64,000 nucleotides of DNA from Chryseobacterium aahli (GCF_022699665.1 NZ_JALDNB010000003.1:494635-558634), one strand, 5' to 3'. Shown: positions 25,932-35,792, counted from the first letter of the stretch. Program-made: numbers and translations. Notes: generated by a model from the sequence alone, not told the origin.

Positions 25932-27227
25932 ATGAAAAATTTCTTTCTGGTAGCGATGACAGCTCTATCATTTACTGCTTGTCGCCAAAATGATTCTTTA
26001 GCAGAATCAGATTCGAACTTTAATATGAAGTCTACATCAGCAGAATATTCATCTGTTTGTAGTCGTCCTGTACAGACTGTTTCGGGAGATGTAGGATCTT
26101 CTACAGCTCCAATTCATTGGACTGCTGACAAGATTTGGGAAATTGACGGTATTTTAAATGTACCAAGTGGGGTTACCCTGACAATTGATGCTGGGACTTA
26201 CATCAAATCTAAGCCGAAAGCGAATAATACTGCGAGTGGTGTTTTGGTCGTGCAAAAAGGTGGTAAATTAGATGCCAACGGTACAGTTGCCGCTCCTGTT
26301 GTATTTACCAGTTATAACTTATTAGATTGTGATGCTGAAACAACAGGAGCCCCTGGAGATTTCGGTGGAATAGTAATTTTGGGAGATGCCCCTACAAATA
26401 ACGGAAATACCACTACTACAATAGAAGGGCTTAACGGTCCTAATTACCAGTATGGAGGGACTAACACTACCCATAATGGAGGATCTTTAACTTACGTACG
26501 TATAGAGTTTGCCGGTTTTGACCTTTTAGCACCTAACTCAGGTAATGAGATCAACGGTTTGACATTAGGGGGTGTAGGCTCTGGAACTACCTTAAACAGC
26601 ATTCAGGTTTCGTATGGTAAAGATGATTCTTTCGAGTTCTTCGGTGGAACAGTAAATGCCTCTAATTTGGTGTCATTTGCTGCAGATGATGATAATTTTG
26701 ATTTTGATCAGGGTTATACAGGTACTATTACCAATGCGCTTTCATTAGCAAATTACAATTCTACTCATAGCCTAAGTGGTGGTAACCCTGATTCTAATGG
26801 AATCGAATTAGACAACAATTCAGGAGGTACATCTACAACCTTGCTTACGCATCCGATCATCAATAATATCACCATTATAGGTGCTAAAAATAATACACAG
26901 GGAGCTTTATATGAAAATGGAGTTCATGTAAGAAGATATGGGCAGCTTACCCTAAACGACGCATTGGTTACTGGATATCCTACAGGTATTAGAGTAGAAG
27001 GTACAGGTTCTGCATTGGCAGCACTTAATCTTTCTACTATTTATGCACACGGCTTTACAACTGCTGTTACCGGAACTGGTACGTCAGGTATCACTAACAT
27101 AGCAACAGGTACTCCTGCAGCAACTTTCTTCCTGACAGGAGGAAACCCATTCTTTAACGAAGGTAGCTGGAGTATTGCTCCAAGAAGCTGGAGTTATAAT
27201 GGGACTTGGACAAATTATTCATTTTAA
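25932..27227 (+). CDS. Surface lipoprotein, probably beta-helical
   Basis: 431 residues from the ATG at 25932, which gives a lipoprotein signal (MKNFFLVAMTALSFTACRQ, lipobox cysteine 18); the frame is open further upstream but through non-coding spacer. The body is rich in G, N, T and short strands with repeating turns (GVTLTIDAGTYIKSKPKANN, GVLVVQKGGKLDANGTVAAP, LTYVRIEFAGFDLLA, ISIQVSY-like rungs), as in right-handed beta-helices. Similar lipoproteins accompany FecR-controlled TonB receptors in Bacteroidota, so it may be the receptor's surface partner. No enzymatic motif recognised. Confidence 0.7.
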   Translation: MKNFFLVAMTALSFTACRQNDSLAESDSNFNMKSTSAEYSSVCSRPVQTVSGDVGSSTAPIHWTADKIWEIDGILNVPSGVTLTIDAGTYIKSKPKANNTASGVLVVQKGGKLDANGTVAAPVVFTSYNLLDCDAETTGAPGDFGGIVILGDAPTNNGNTTTTIEGLNGPNYQYGGTNTTHNGGSLTYVRIEFAGFDLLAPNSGNEINGLTLGGVGSGTTLNSIQVSYGKDDSFEFFGGTVNASNLVSFAADDDNFDFDQGYTGTITNALSLANYNSTHSLSGGNPDSNGIELDNNSGGTSTTLLTHPIINNITIIGAKNNTQGALYENGVHVRRYGQLTLNDALVTGYPTGIRVEGTGSALAALNLSTIYAHGFTTAVTGTGTSGITNIATGTPAATFFLTGGNPFFNEGSWSIAPRSWSYNGTWTNYSF

Positions 27228-27246
27228 TTCTCAAAGTAATTAACCC

Positions 27247-27288
27247 GAAAGCAGGTGGCGGTAAGCTGCCACCTGCTTTCTTTATTTA
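27247..27288 (+). terminator. Strong intrinsic terminator after the lipoprotein gene
   Basis: A 13-bp perfect stem, GAAAGCAGGTGGC against GCCACCTGCTTTC, loop of eight, then TTTATTT. It separates the receptor/lipoprotein transcript from the next gene only 10 bases on. Confidence 0.9.
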
Positions 27289-27297
27289 ATTTTAATT

Positions 27298-28317
27298 ATG
27301 AAAAATATAAACCAGTTTTTAGTTTTCTTTAGTCTAATATTATCCGGTGTTATTCATGCACAGGTACTTGTTTGGGAAAATACCTTTAATACTCCACAGG
27401 AAAGAGCCGGGTGGATATTCTATGACGGAAACAATAACAATAACACGTGGAATATAGGAAAACATGTGGTGCGCAATGCGGCAACTCCCAATATGTATGA
27501 GGAGGTGTCACCCGATTACGTTTTGAGGCACAGTGCATATAAACCAAATGTTGTTGGAGGTCCGGCGAATTTTCAGGATGGTTATCTCAACGATTTTGAA
27601 GACTGGGTAATTTCGCCAGAAATAGATTTAACGACAGCTTCGGGAACCATTACTCTGGCGGCTATGATTGGAAGAGTAATTACTTATAACACCACTTCTG
27701 CAAGTAATAATACCAACAGACATATTTTTGTTTATGTAAGCACACCGACAAAACCAGTTCCTGGTGTAGCCGATTTCCAAGCTCTCCGTACTGATATTAC
27801 AACAGCTAATAATAACGGGAGTAATCCTAATGTAATTCCTAAATTGCTAAGCATCACCAATGCAGATTATATTGCTGAGAGCAATGCTTTATTCTCCCAG
27901 GCAACGGCTGATCTTTCCCAATATGCAGGGCAGAAAATCTATATTGGATTTTGGAATAATGTTAACTTTGCAAGCAATTCATCAGCAATCAGTACGTTAC
28001 CATTTAAAGATACAAACTCATCAAATACCTTTCAAATAGATGAGATGCAGGTTTATGCAGACTCAAATGTTTTAGGTACATCAGAGGCAAAAGCCAAATC
28101 TACAATAACGGTATATCCTAACCCTGTGACAGATGTGCTGTACCTGAAAAATATAAGCAAAGCTACTGTAAAAATATATAATGCGGCAGGACAGCAGTTA
28201 CTTTCCACGGTGGTAAGCAATGGACAGATCAACGTAAATGAATTACCAAAAGGTATTTATACTCTAACGGTAGAAACAGGCAGTAACCTAAGCACAACAA
28301 AGTTTATCAAGAAGTAA
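27298..28317 (+). CDS. Secreted protein with type IX secretion sorting domain
   Basis: 339 residues: signal peptide (FLVFFSLILSGVIHAQ), a jelly-roll adhesin-like domain of the choice-of-anchor J kind (WENTFNTPQERAGWIFYDGN, FEDWVISPEIDLT, IYIGFWNN), and a C-terminal Por-secretion sorting domain (ITVYPNPVTDVLYLKN, VKIYNAAGQQLL, LPKGIYTLTVE, TKFIKK). The protein should be exported through the type IX system and attached to or released from the surface. The close placement behind the TonB receptor and lipoprotein suggests one functional locus. Confidence 0.85.
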   Translation: MKNINQFLVFFSLILSGVIHAQVLVWENTFNTPQERAGWIFYDGNNNNNTWNIGKHVVRNAATPNMYEEVSPDYVLRHSAYKPNVVGGPANFQDGYLNDFEDWVISPEIDLTTASGTITLAAMIGRVITYNTTSASNNTNRHIFVYVSTPTKPVPGVADFQALRTDITTANNNGSNPNVIPKLLSITNADYIAESNALFSQATADLSQYAGQKIYIGFWNNVNFASNSSAISTLPFKDTNSSNTFQIDEMQVYADSNVLGTSEAKAKSTITVYPNPVTDVLYLKNISKATVKIYNAAGQQLLSTVVSNGQINVNELPKGIYTLTVETGSNLSTTKFIKK

Positions 28318-28431
28318 TTTTTTCACCTCATCAAAAACAATGGCTGATATTCTTTTTAAAAACCCATTGAATGATACCTATGGCTACGGTATATAGAGAA
28401 CAAATATACAAGAGCTTGTTTTGTAAAATAT

Positions 28432-28467
28432 AGCCCTTTGTTTTAACAGTGAAGGGCTTTATTTCAA
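28432..28467 (+). terminator. Intrinsic terminator after the type IX cargo gene
   Basis: Stem AGCCCTT/AAGGGCT with a 13-base loop followed by TTATTTC. Confidence 0.65.
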
Positions 28468-28588
28468 TATCAAAAAAAAATAAAAAATTCTATTAATTGG
28501 AGCTCTCTTTGGATCCACTGTTTTTGCAAATGTCTAAAATGAAGCAGTAAGATCGAACATAAAATTGAAATTATAAATTAATCTATAT

Positions 28589-29338
28589 ATGAAAAAGATA
28601 ATTGCACTCACTGCATTGATGAGCTTGTTTTCCTGCACAGATGAATCGTTGCAGCCCTATGATGTAGCCCAAAAACCAGCAGAGGTCAATATTAAAGGAT
28701 ACTCCAAGCCCGATATCTTACAGCTTCGATTGAACGGAGAGCCTGTGTCTATCAACGGGAATACGTCTTACACCAATAGTATTACTACCAAACTCAGTTT
28801 TGTGCTGGATAAAGGAGAAACCGATATACTTGGGATTTATAACAAAGATACCGGAGCAGAAATCAAAACATTCAATATTAACTACGATAATGTTGACCAA
28901 TATAAAACATTGAATTTCTTCAACCTGCCGGGAATTTTCCTTCAGGCTTCTGCGGTGAAACCAACAGTCAATCTCGGAAAAGTAGGCTATGTTTTCATTT
29001 TCCCGAATATAGGGGAATTTTCAGGTTCCGATTTAGAAGGAGTTAAGGGTATTTTGAAAAGAGATAACGGGACTGTACTGGCGATCTTTGATGAAATCGG
29101 GAAGAAATCATTTACTAGTGTTCAGGTCTACAATAATTTTAACGTCAATACACTGGTCTATCTGGAGCTTTATAAGCCGGGAACTACCAACACTTATATT
29201 GGTACATCTCCCATAATGGTAACATTGAAGCAAGTATACATCAATAACGACCGGGTAAATATGATCGTTTTACAGGAAAAACAGGAAAACGGAAATTTAG
29301 TTATAAAAGGCGATATTGATGTAGCAGATTATCTGTAA
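28589..29338 (+). CDS. Hypothetical lipoprotein
   Basis: 249 residues with a clear lipoprotein signal (MKKIIALTALMSLFSCTDE, cysteine 16). The rest is predicted mostly beta (VNIKGYSKPDILQLRLNGEP, KLSFVLDKGETDILGIYN). No family recognised. It is followed after 90 bases by an S41 protease lipoprotein in the same direction; the two probably share a transcript. Confidence 0.65.
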   Translation: MKKIIALTALMSLFSCTDESLQPYDVAQKPAEVNIKGYSKPDILQLRLNGEPVSINGNTSYTNSITTKLSFVLDKGETDILGIYNKDTGAEIKTFNINYDNVDQYKTLNFFNLPGIFLQASAVKPTVNLGKVGYVFIFPNIGEFSGSDLEGVKGILKRDNGTVLAIFDEIGKKSFTSVQVYNNFNVNTLVYLELYKPGTTNTYIGTSPIMVTLKQVYINNDRVNMIVLQEKQENGNLVIKGDIDVADYL

Positions 29339-29428
29339 ATAATAAAAACTATCTGAACAAAAGAGATCATAAGAATCTGTAAAAAGATCTTATTAAATTA
29401 CAACTGACTGTTTTCAACCAAAATCACA

Positions 29429-30805
29429 ATGAATATATCATTAATTAAAAATCTTTACAGAAATCAGCTTAAATTTCTGCTTTTGCCATTTTTAGCCTTT
29501 ATTTCGATTGTTTCCTGCCGGCAGGATGAGGAGGGAATTCCTGATTTTCCTGAAGGCAGCACAGAATCTGTTAACTTGTGGGTGCAGGACAGTATGAGAC
29601 GGTATTATTATTGGGCGGAGCAAATGCCTTCAAAACCCAATTATAGTCTTCCTACAAAAGATTTCTTCAAGAATCTTTTATCTCCACAGGATAGGTTTTC
29701 ATTTATTTTGGATACGAAAGACGCATCTACTTATCCGAAATCAGTTCGCAGTAGGTATGGTTTTGATTATACGATACTTCAACAGCCGGATGGAAAAATT
29801 GTAACGGTTATTAAACTGATCTTGCAGAATTCGCCGGCTCAAAATGCAGGTCTGAAACGTGGAATGGTTATTACCAAAATTAATGGGGCGGTGATTACTT
29901 CTGCAAATATGGGAACAATATCATCCTCTATTATCAATTCCACGGTTCTTCATCTTTCTGTCGGAGATTGGAATAACGGGAATATTACTAACGAAAAAGA
30001 CATTACGGTATATTACGGGTTCACCCTTGATCAGTCTTTAGTTTCAAAGATTTTTGAACACAATGGTAAGAAAACCGCCTATTTGTATATTTATGATTTT
30101 CCGGATGGAATGGCTCAGCTTCTTTTACAGAAATTCTCTGAGTTTAAAGCATTAGGCGTTCAGGCTTTGGTTTTAGATTTAAGATATAATTACGGAGGTT
30201 CGGTAGCTTCTGCGGCTGCGCTCTGTGCGATGATTCCGGCAGGAATTTCTGCCAATTCTCCTTTCATTATTTATAGAGGGAATAAAAACGGAGGAGAAGT
30301 AAAAATGAATTTTTCACAACAAATCGCTTATGATAAAAGTGCACCGGGTTTTAATATTTTACACGCTAATACTTTAGGGCTTAGCAAAGTCTATATTTTA
30401 ACTTCCGAAAGCACAGCTTCGGCTTCTGAAATTGTTATTAATAATCTTAAACCTTATCTGGAAGTAATTCAGGTAGGTGGAACTACTCTAGGAAAAGATA
30501 TGGCAGGTTTTGTTATTGAAGATAAGCATAATCCTCCTAAAATTTCCTGGCAGATTCATCCGGTGATTTATAAAGTTTATAATGCCAACGGGGAAGGAGA
30601 ATACAGTAATGGAATTTCTCCCCAGATTTCTGTTAATGAATTTTCTTTTTTGCCATTATTACCTTTAGGAGATCCTAATGAAACCATACTTTCTTCAGCA
30701 TTGAACAAGATTTACTCAAAAACTTCAGGGAATGAAATGCCAGACCATTCGTTGAAAATATTGTGGGAAAGCGACTGGCAACATGGAATTAATATGAAGA
30801 AATAA
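29429..30805 (+). CDS. S41-family peptidase lipoprotein with PDZ domain
   Basis: 458 residues. Lipoprotein signal (LLPFLAFISIVSCRQDEEG). An N-terminal helical segment (VNLWVQDSMRRYYYWAEQMP) is followed by a PDZ domain (SPAQNAGLKRGMVITKINGA) and the S41 tail-specific protease core: ALVLDLRYNYGGSVASAAAL, then the catalytic serine in LTSESTASASEIVINNL and the lysine in GGTTLGKDMAG. It should cleave C-terminal regions of envelope proteins. The adjacent lipoprotein may be its partner or substrate. Confidence 0.9.
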   Translation: MNISLIKNLYRNQLKFLLLPFLAFISIVSCRQDEEGIPDFPEGSTESVNLWVQDSMRRYYYWAEQMPSKPNYSLPTKDFFKNLLSPQDRFSFILDTKDASTYPKSVRSRYGFDYTILQQPDGKIVTVIKLILQNSPAQNAGLKRGMVITKINGAVITSANMGTISSSIINSTVLHLSVGDWNNGNITNEKDITVYYGFTLDQSLVSKIFEHNGKKTAYLYIYDFPDGMAQLLLQKFSEFKALGVQALVLDLRYNYGGSVASAAALCAMIPAGISANSPFIIYRGNKNGGEVKMNFSQQIAYDKSAPGFNILHANTLGLSKVYILTSESTASASEIVINNLKPYLEVIQVGGTTLGKDMAGFVIEDKHNPPKISWQIHPVIYKVYNANGEGEYSNGISPQISVNEFSFLPLLPLGDPNETILSSALNKIYSKTSGNEMPDHSLKILWESDWQHGINMKK

Positions 30806-30828
30806 TTTAGTAATATCATTAAAGTATA

Positions 30829-31110
30829 ATGAAAAGAATTGATACTAAAGAGCATCAGGATCTGATAAATGTTTTTGAACGTTACAAACAATTTTACGAT
30901 CTGTATGGAAATATTACGGTTACAGAAGATGATGATAAAATCTTAAGACAAAGAATTACTGAACTTCAGGGAACTTATGATTATTACCAAGTTTTGCTTT
31001 TCGAGCTTAGTAAATGTCTGAGAACATACCAATTGACAAGTGCTATTCTGCGATCAAAAATGTACTCTCCAGTAAGAAAGATGACAACAATAAATAAAAA
31101 GTCTAAATAG
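30829..31110 (+). CDS. Small hypothetical helical protein
   Basis: 93 residues, highly charged, with two long amphipathic helices (EHQDLINVFERYKQFYDLYG, YYQVLLFELSKCLRTYQLTS) and no signal peptide. It begins 23 bases after the S41 protease and is probably translated from the same message. No family recognised. Confidence 0.5.
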   Translation: MKRIDTKEHQDLINVFERYKQFYDLYGNITVTEDDDKILRQRITELQGTYDYYQVLLFELSKCLRTYQLTSAILRSKMYSPVRKMTTINKKSK

Positions 31111-31215
31111 TTCATAAGGAAGTTAACTTAGATTAATTTTTTATTTTAATTTAGTTGAATTTGACAGCAGTACATAAAATAAGAAAGTTTATTTTGGATT
31201 TATTGATTAAAAAAA

Positions 31216-31354
31216 GGTGTTTATATACTTGGATGTACCGTAGTCAGAAAGGATTAAAACCAATAATTACACTTCATAAATGTTACTTAGTATTTAGTAA
31301 ATTAAATTAAAAACTCATTTTGTTATAGCTTGTAAACTCAAGTATATAGTTATC
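31216..31354 (+). repeat. 139-bp terminal-inverted-repeat element, copy 1
   Basis: Bounded by GGTGTTTATATACTTG and CAAGTATATAGTTATC, whose last ten bases are perfect inverses (TATATACTTG/CAAGTATATA). An almost identical copy lies inverted at 40988-41126. It is too short to code for anything. The structure is that of a MITE, and the TA-rich tips suggest a TA-targeting (mariner/IS630-like) mobiliser; this last point is inference. It occupies nearly half of the 336-base gap before 31447; the rest of the gap shows nothing. Confidence 0.8.
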
Positions 31355-31446
31355 TTAAGGAAAATTATTATGTGAAAAATTATATAATATTGATTGCATT
31401 TTTTTAGTACATTAGGACTAGCTAATAACCTATAAACATAATAATT

Positions 31447-31905
31447 ATGAAAATCTCAATTTTTTCATTAATCACTTGCATTACTCTTTGTTCTTGTAAT
31501 AGTAAATCAGCTGATAAAGTGGTTTTTACTAAGGACTTTATCGCAGAAAATCCACAATGGAAGATTGCTACCGATACCTTGCATAAAGAATTTACAATTG
31601 GATTTGAAGATATAAAAGACTCAATGCGAGTTTCATGGATTGCCGCTAAGGATCAGACTGGCTGTTTACGCATTGGATATCTAAAATTTGAAAATGTCAG
31701 CAAAAAATCTAAATTGAGGATAGAGAATATAAAAACCGCTAACGTAGAATGCGGAATGAAATTCGATTCCCCAGACACTACAAGATTTGAGACTCTTGTA
31801 TTATCAGCAGATTATTCAACCACCAAAAACATTAAAGACTACAATTATAGAGGTTCTATTATCAATATTATGGGGAATGGTGAATCTAAAGTGATCAACG
31901 ATTAA
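31447..31905 (+). CDS. Hypothetical lipoprotein
   Basis: 152 residues with a lipoprotein signal (IFSLITCITLCSCNSKSADK). The mature part is beta-rich and includes two cysteines (GCLRIGY, VECGMKF) that could pair in the periplasm. No family recognised. It stands alone next to the mobile 139-bp element and ends at a strong two-way terminator. Confidence 0.55.
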   Translation: MKISIFSLITCITLCSCNSKSADKVVFTKDFIAENPQWKIATDTLHKEFTIGFEDIKDSMRVSWIAAKDQTGCLRIGYLKFENVSKKSKLRIENIKTANVECGMKFDSPDTTRFETLVLSADYSTTKNIKDYNYRGSIINIMGNGESKVIND

Positions 31906-31926
31906 AAAGATCAATTCTTTATTTGA

Positions 31927-32401
31927 TTAATTTAATGCGGTTAGCAGTTCTAAGTATTTAATTTGAGCTAAAAAAAGAGTGTACAATAAACATGTACACT
32001 CTTTTTTTAGTTTCATAATTAAAATTGGTTCTATTTTCTTTTTCCCAGCCATAGCCCTTTTTAATAATGCACGGATACGAACAATTAATTCCCTCATTTC
32101 AAAAGGCTTTACCAGATAATCATCGGCGCCGGCATCAAAGCCTTCAACTTTATCATCAGTTGTTCCCAATGCCGTGAGCATAATTATAGGAATATGAGGT
32201 TTTATCAGTCTGATTTGTTTGCAGAAATCAATACAATTCAATTCAGGTAACATTATATCTGTAATGATAAGATGTATTTAAAGCTAATGCCTTTTCTGAA
32301 AGTCCATCAACAGCCAGTTCGGCAGAAAAGCCATGCTCTTCTAATCCTCTCCTTATAAGATCGGCTACTCGTTGGTCGTCTTCTATCAGTAATATATTCA
32401 T
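31927..32401 (-). pseudogene. Response regulator, frameshifted and cut short
   Basis: From ATG at 32401 a normal OmpR-type receiver begins: MNILLIEDDQRVADLIRRGL, EEHGFSAELAVDG. Near 32270 the frame is lost by a small deletion; in the next frame the receiver continues TDIMLPELNCIDFCKQIR with the phosphorylatable Asp, IPIIMLTALGTTDDKVEGFD, AGADDYLVKPF. After about residue 115 homology ends in a run read from the terminator at 31970-32008, so the DNA-binding domain is missing. No histidine kinase partner is nearby. Confidence 0.85.
31970..32008. terminator. Bidirectional intrinsic terminator
   Basis: A 16-bp perfect stem (seven A:T pairs plus GAGTGTACA/TGTACACTC), loop of seven, with T runs on both strands, between the convergent lipoprotein gene and response-regulator remnant. 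Confidence 0.9.
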
Positions 32402-32440
32402 CTTGAAAATATGAGATTGGTCTTTCCTCTTCGAATTGTA

Positions 32441-34396
32441 TTAATTTTCCCTTCTTTCTAATTTATTTTGGGCAAAAGGAACCACAACCAGCGGGTATTT
32501 TTCTATTTCTAAATGACTTTTATCCAGCCCAAAATTAATATGGTCTTTTATTGACAAATGTCTTAAATTATAATACGATCTCATAACAAAGTTTTTCCAA
32601 AGGGGCATTTTATTATCGTAAGAAAGAAAACTGTCCATCATTACAAATTTGAAATCACCTATTTTATTTTGTTGATAAGCCTGCTCTAAAGAGTCGGTAA
32701 CATCAATTTCATTTTTTTCAATCATATCACTGACTACCTGCTTGAAATAATAACCAATTCTAGGCTCTTCACGAAATCCTAAATCAAATTGTATGTAGTA
32801 AACATCATTTTTAATAATGGTTTCCACAGAATATTTTTGTGCATAAGGTTCATCTAAAATATTAACGTGAACAAACCAATAGATATCTGCACGCTTAGGC
32901 AGACCAATTTTTAATATAGAATCTATGATTGTTTTTTCAATCTTCTTTTCAGAATTTGATGTTGTAAGGTATACCAGATTTGTGGCATATTTTGGCATAT
33001 TCTCATCTATACTTAGCTTGTTCAGGGTCGGAATATAATCAGATAGCTTAACAAGAGATTGAATGTCTGATTTTATCTGTCTTCCCCTCCACCAAATGTA
33101 CATTATACTGAATAATGAAAAACCAATCAACAACGTGATCCAGCCGCCATCTTTTACTTTCTGAAGGTTAGCGATTAAAAAACTTATTTCCACGGTTAAA
33201 AAAATACCAGTAATGAGTACATTCAGGATCATAGGAACTCTTTTTATCCTTAGATAGGCATTTATGAGTAGAGTACTCATCAGCATTGTAAGCGTAACGC
33301 TTAGTCCAAATGCGGCCTCCATTTTAGTGCTTTCCTTGAAATATAAAACCATTCCTACACAGCCACACATCAGGAACCAGTTAATTGCCGGAATGTATAA
33401 TTGTCCTTTTACATTACTCGGAAATAATACCAGGTGCTTCGGCCATATATTCAGTCTTATTGCCTCGTTGATTAAAGTGAAACAGCCACTAATTAAGGCT
33501 TGTGAAGCAATAATAGTTGCCAAAGTTGCAATTCCTAATGCAAGCCAGAATATAGATGGCGGAACGATATGATAAAAAGGACTCAGGTTACCTACTTCTT
33601 CGCCGACGTGATTTAAAAGCCAGGTTGTTTGCCCAGCATAGCTCAATACCAAAGCAATTTTTATAAAGATCCAGGAAATTCTAATATTGTTTCTCCCAGC
33701 GTGTCCCATATCGCTGTACAAAGCTTCAGCACCGGTGGTACAAAGAAAGATACTTCCCAAAAGCCAGAATCCTTTCGGTTCATTTACCAGCATTTGATAC
33801 GCATAGTAAGGATTTAAAGCTCTCAGTACACTCCAGTTATCGCTCAAAGCCATTGCACCTAAAACACCAATAAATCCAAACCAGATGACCATTGCAGGAC
33901 CGAATACTTTACCGATTTTATCTGTTCCAAATTGTTGAAAAATAAATAGAAAAATTAAAATCCCGATAATTACAGGAACCGTATTAAATCCCGGAACAAC
34001 AGCCTGAACACCTTCTATCGCAGAAGCAACAGAAATTGGCGGTGTAATAATCCCATCCGCCATTAAAAATGCTCCACCAGCCATCGCAATAAAGACCAGC
34101 CATTTTCCGCTGTATCTTCTGACTAAAGCATATAGAGAGAAAATACCTCCTTCACCTTTATTGTCTGCCTGCAGAGTAATGAGGACATATTTTATTGTGG
34201 TCTGGAAAAGAAGTGTCCAAAAAATACAGCTTAAGCTGCCAAGGGCAATTACTTCAGTGATAATCTTATGATGAAAAACTGCATTTAAGGTATACAAAGG
34301 CGAGGTACCAATGTCCCCAAATACAATACCTATGGCAATTAATGATCCTGCGAGGGTGATCTTTTTATGAAAATCTGAGCTATTTTGTCCAGTCAT
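32441..34396 (-). CDS. kup: Kup potassium uptake permease
   Basis: 651 residues from the ATG at 34396 (the frame is open to a TTG at 34423). About 12 transmembrane helices fill the first 440 residues, beginning with the family signature AIGIVFGDIGTSPLYTLNAV and including NKGEGGIFSLYALVRR, ADGIITPPISVASAIEGV and CTTGAEALYSDMGHAGR. The cytoplasmic C-terminal domain has the YxVETIIKNDVYYIQFDLGF stretch seen in Kup. It is a proton-coupled K+ importer of the inner membrane. Next to it is a broken response regulator; a regulatory link is only a guess. Confidence 0.95.
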   Translation of the reverse strand: MTGQNSSDFHKKITLAGSLIAIGIVFGDIGTSPLYTLNAVFHHKIITEVIALGSLSCIFWTLLFQTTIKYVLITLQADNKGEGGIFSLYALVRRYSGKWLVFIAMAGGAFLMADGIITPPISVASAIEGVQAVVPGFNTVPVIIGILIFLFIFQQFGTDKIGKVFGPAMVIWFGFIGVLGAMALSDNWSVLRALNPYYAYQMLVNEPKGFWLLGSIFLCTTGAEALYSDMGHAGRNNIRISWIFIKIALVLSYAGQTTWLLNHVGEEVGNLSPFYHIVPPSIFWLALGIATLATIIASQALISGCFTLINEAIRLNIWPKHLVLFPSNVKGQLYIPAINWFLMCGCVGMVLYFKESTKMEAAFGLSVTLTMLMSTLLINAYLRIKRVPMILNVLITGIFLTVEISFLIANLQKVKDGGWITLLIGFSLFSIMYIWWRGRQIKSDIQSLVKLSDYIPTLNKLSIDENMPKYATNLVYLTTSNSEKKIEKTIIDSILKIGLPKRADIYWFVHVNILDEPYAQKYSVETIIKNDVYYIQFDLGFREEPRIGYYFKQVVSDMIEKNEIDVTDSLEQAYQQNKIGDFKFVMMDSFLSYDNKMPLWKNFVMRSYYNLRHLSIKDHINFGLDKSHLEIEKYPLVVVPFAQNKLERREN

Positions 34397-35112
34397 GATA
34401 TGTTTTGCTACAAAATAAGTCAAATTTACAATGTAATTACTAAAATTGTTTTAAAATATATTTGTAATGCAGGGGTATAATCGCTCAGAATATTAGGTGC
34501 TTCTTGAAATCTTTAGGTTTCTTAATAATTCATTATTATGATTTTAGTTGTTGAAAGTTTTAATGATGATGGTTGTAATAATTATAAAACCATATAAGCT
34601 TAGTAACATATTCCAGGGTTTAATCTTGGGAAATCCGTTTGAAATTTTCATTATGAATTTATTTTATAGGGAAAAGGAATCAAACTACCAGCCGAAAAAG
34701 AAAAAATATAAACAAACGTCCTATTATAGAGTATTTATATGTGTTTAAAAAATTTGCTAATATAATAGACCCTTCCAATTTGATAGATAGGTTTATCATT
34801 TTGATACGATTTGTGATATTTTATATTCACGATATTTTTATAATAAAATGCAGATAATATTTAATGATTCTTATGCATCCGTTAGTTCTATAGGAAGTTT
34901 CCGGCACGAATGCATTCAAATATTTGGTTGTCAAGCGCATCGTTGCCAGCGCATTAAAGCTTCCGATGGCGGGTTAAGCTTAGGACATTGAAGGCAAGCT
35001 TGGTATCTATAACGATGATATTGTTAATGATAATTTTTTCAGATTGGAAACAGAATAAAAATTTGCAACATTGATATATAAAATAGTTTTCTTAAAGACT
35101 TTAACAAATGTA

Positions 35113-35249
35113 AATTTGGCTTAAACTGGTCTCAATAAGAAAAAAAATGGCTCAATTTAGATTAAAATAGAGTCATTTGGATGTTTGTGGCCAAAACGAG
35201 CGTATCTTCAAACACTTTTGTAGATGACTTGGTTTGTTTGAGCCAAATT
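35113..35249 (+). repeat. 137-bp element with 14-bp terminal inverted repeats
   Basis: AATTTGGCTTAAAC at 35113-35126 and GTTTGAGCCAAATT at 35236-35249 are inverse with one mismatch. The interior contains the repeat-family-1 coding relic. It could be a small non-autonomous mobile element or a trimmed insertion sequence end. Only one complete copy is seen in the window. Confidence 0.4.
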
Positions 35250-35294
35250 AAACAAGAATTACAAAGCTCATTTTTAATTAATAATTCCCTTTAG
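35181..35294 (+). pseudogene. Relic coding tail, repeat family 1 (copy 2)
   Basis: 37 open codons, MFVAKTSVSSNTFVDDLVCL onward, share SNTFVDDL with the relic at 10497-10586 and TFVxDL with that at 47212-47262. Orientation is opposite to the other two. Parent gene unknown; possibly the C-terminus of a multi-copy mobile-element protein. Confidence 0.4.
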
Positions 35295-35352
35295 TTTATG
35301 ATATTGTAAACTTTATTGGAATTTAACTTTAAAAATAAAAAACATACTATAT

Positions 35353-35460
35353 TGGAATAGTAAGTCTTTAGTTGGCAGTGCTTGTCTTTTACCCGTAACT
35401 GAAGAAATGTCGAAATGTTTGGTAGAAGATTTACAGCGAATTTTACAAATTTCAAAATAA
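35353..35460 (+). pseudogene. Orphan C-terminal peptide of a lost gene
   Basis: 35 codons before TAA, including GSACLLPVTEEMSKCLVEDL and QRILQISK. The pattern LP-x-T-E-E-M followed by an amphipathic helix resembles the ends of DegT-type aminotransferases, but this is weak. No start codon or upstream domain is present. Confidence 0.3.
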
Positions 35461-35792
35461 TTAATTCTCTCTATTGAAAACAACTTGAATATGTTCTAAT
35501 ACCTTCAATGATGGCTTTATTTCGTTTGAACCAAAAAGGAATAGGCTTTAATGTACGGTCATTCTACGAAATTTCTAATAGGTAGTTTGAAGATAAATAT
35601 GTAATTAGAAGTGAAGGGAAATAATTTACTCAATTAGTTACAGCATATCATTTATGTTATAATTCTTGTGGTGAATATTAGTTCAATAACGTCTTCGTAA
35701 TTCTATAGTATTTTACAATTATTAGAAAAAGTCTTCAGTCATTTATCTGTTTTGAGCTTTTTTACAAAGTGCTATTTAGAATGCTTTCTTAG

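Larger units (their letters stand above)
34397..35792. other. 1.4-kb gene-debris region, no intact gene
   Basis: No frame with a recognisable complete protein. It contains a 137-bp inverted-repeat element (35113-35249), a relic coding tail (35181-35294), an orphan C-terminal peptide (35353-35460), and shorter protein-like runs such as DIEGKLGIYNDDIVNDNFF (plus strand, about 34970-35060) and LKPIPFWFKRNKAIIEGIRT (minus strand, about 35475-35560). It ends at the stump of a quinone-oxidoreductase gene. This is what repeated deletions leave behind. Confidence 0.6.

Noticed and set aside
34548..34748. 66-codon plus-strand frame after kup
   Set aside because: Composition is AT-driven with no domain, poor start context and no relatives recognised; it lies in the debris region.
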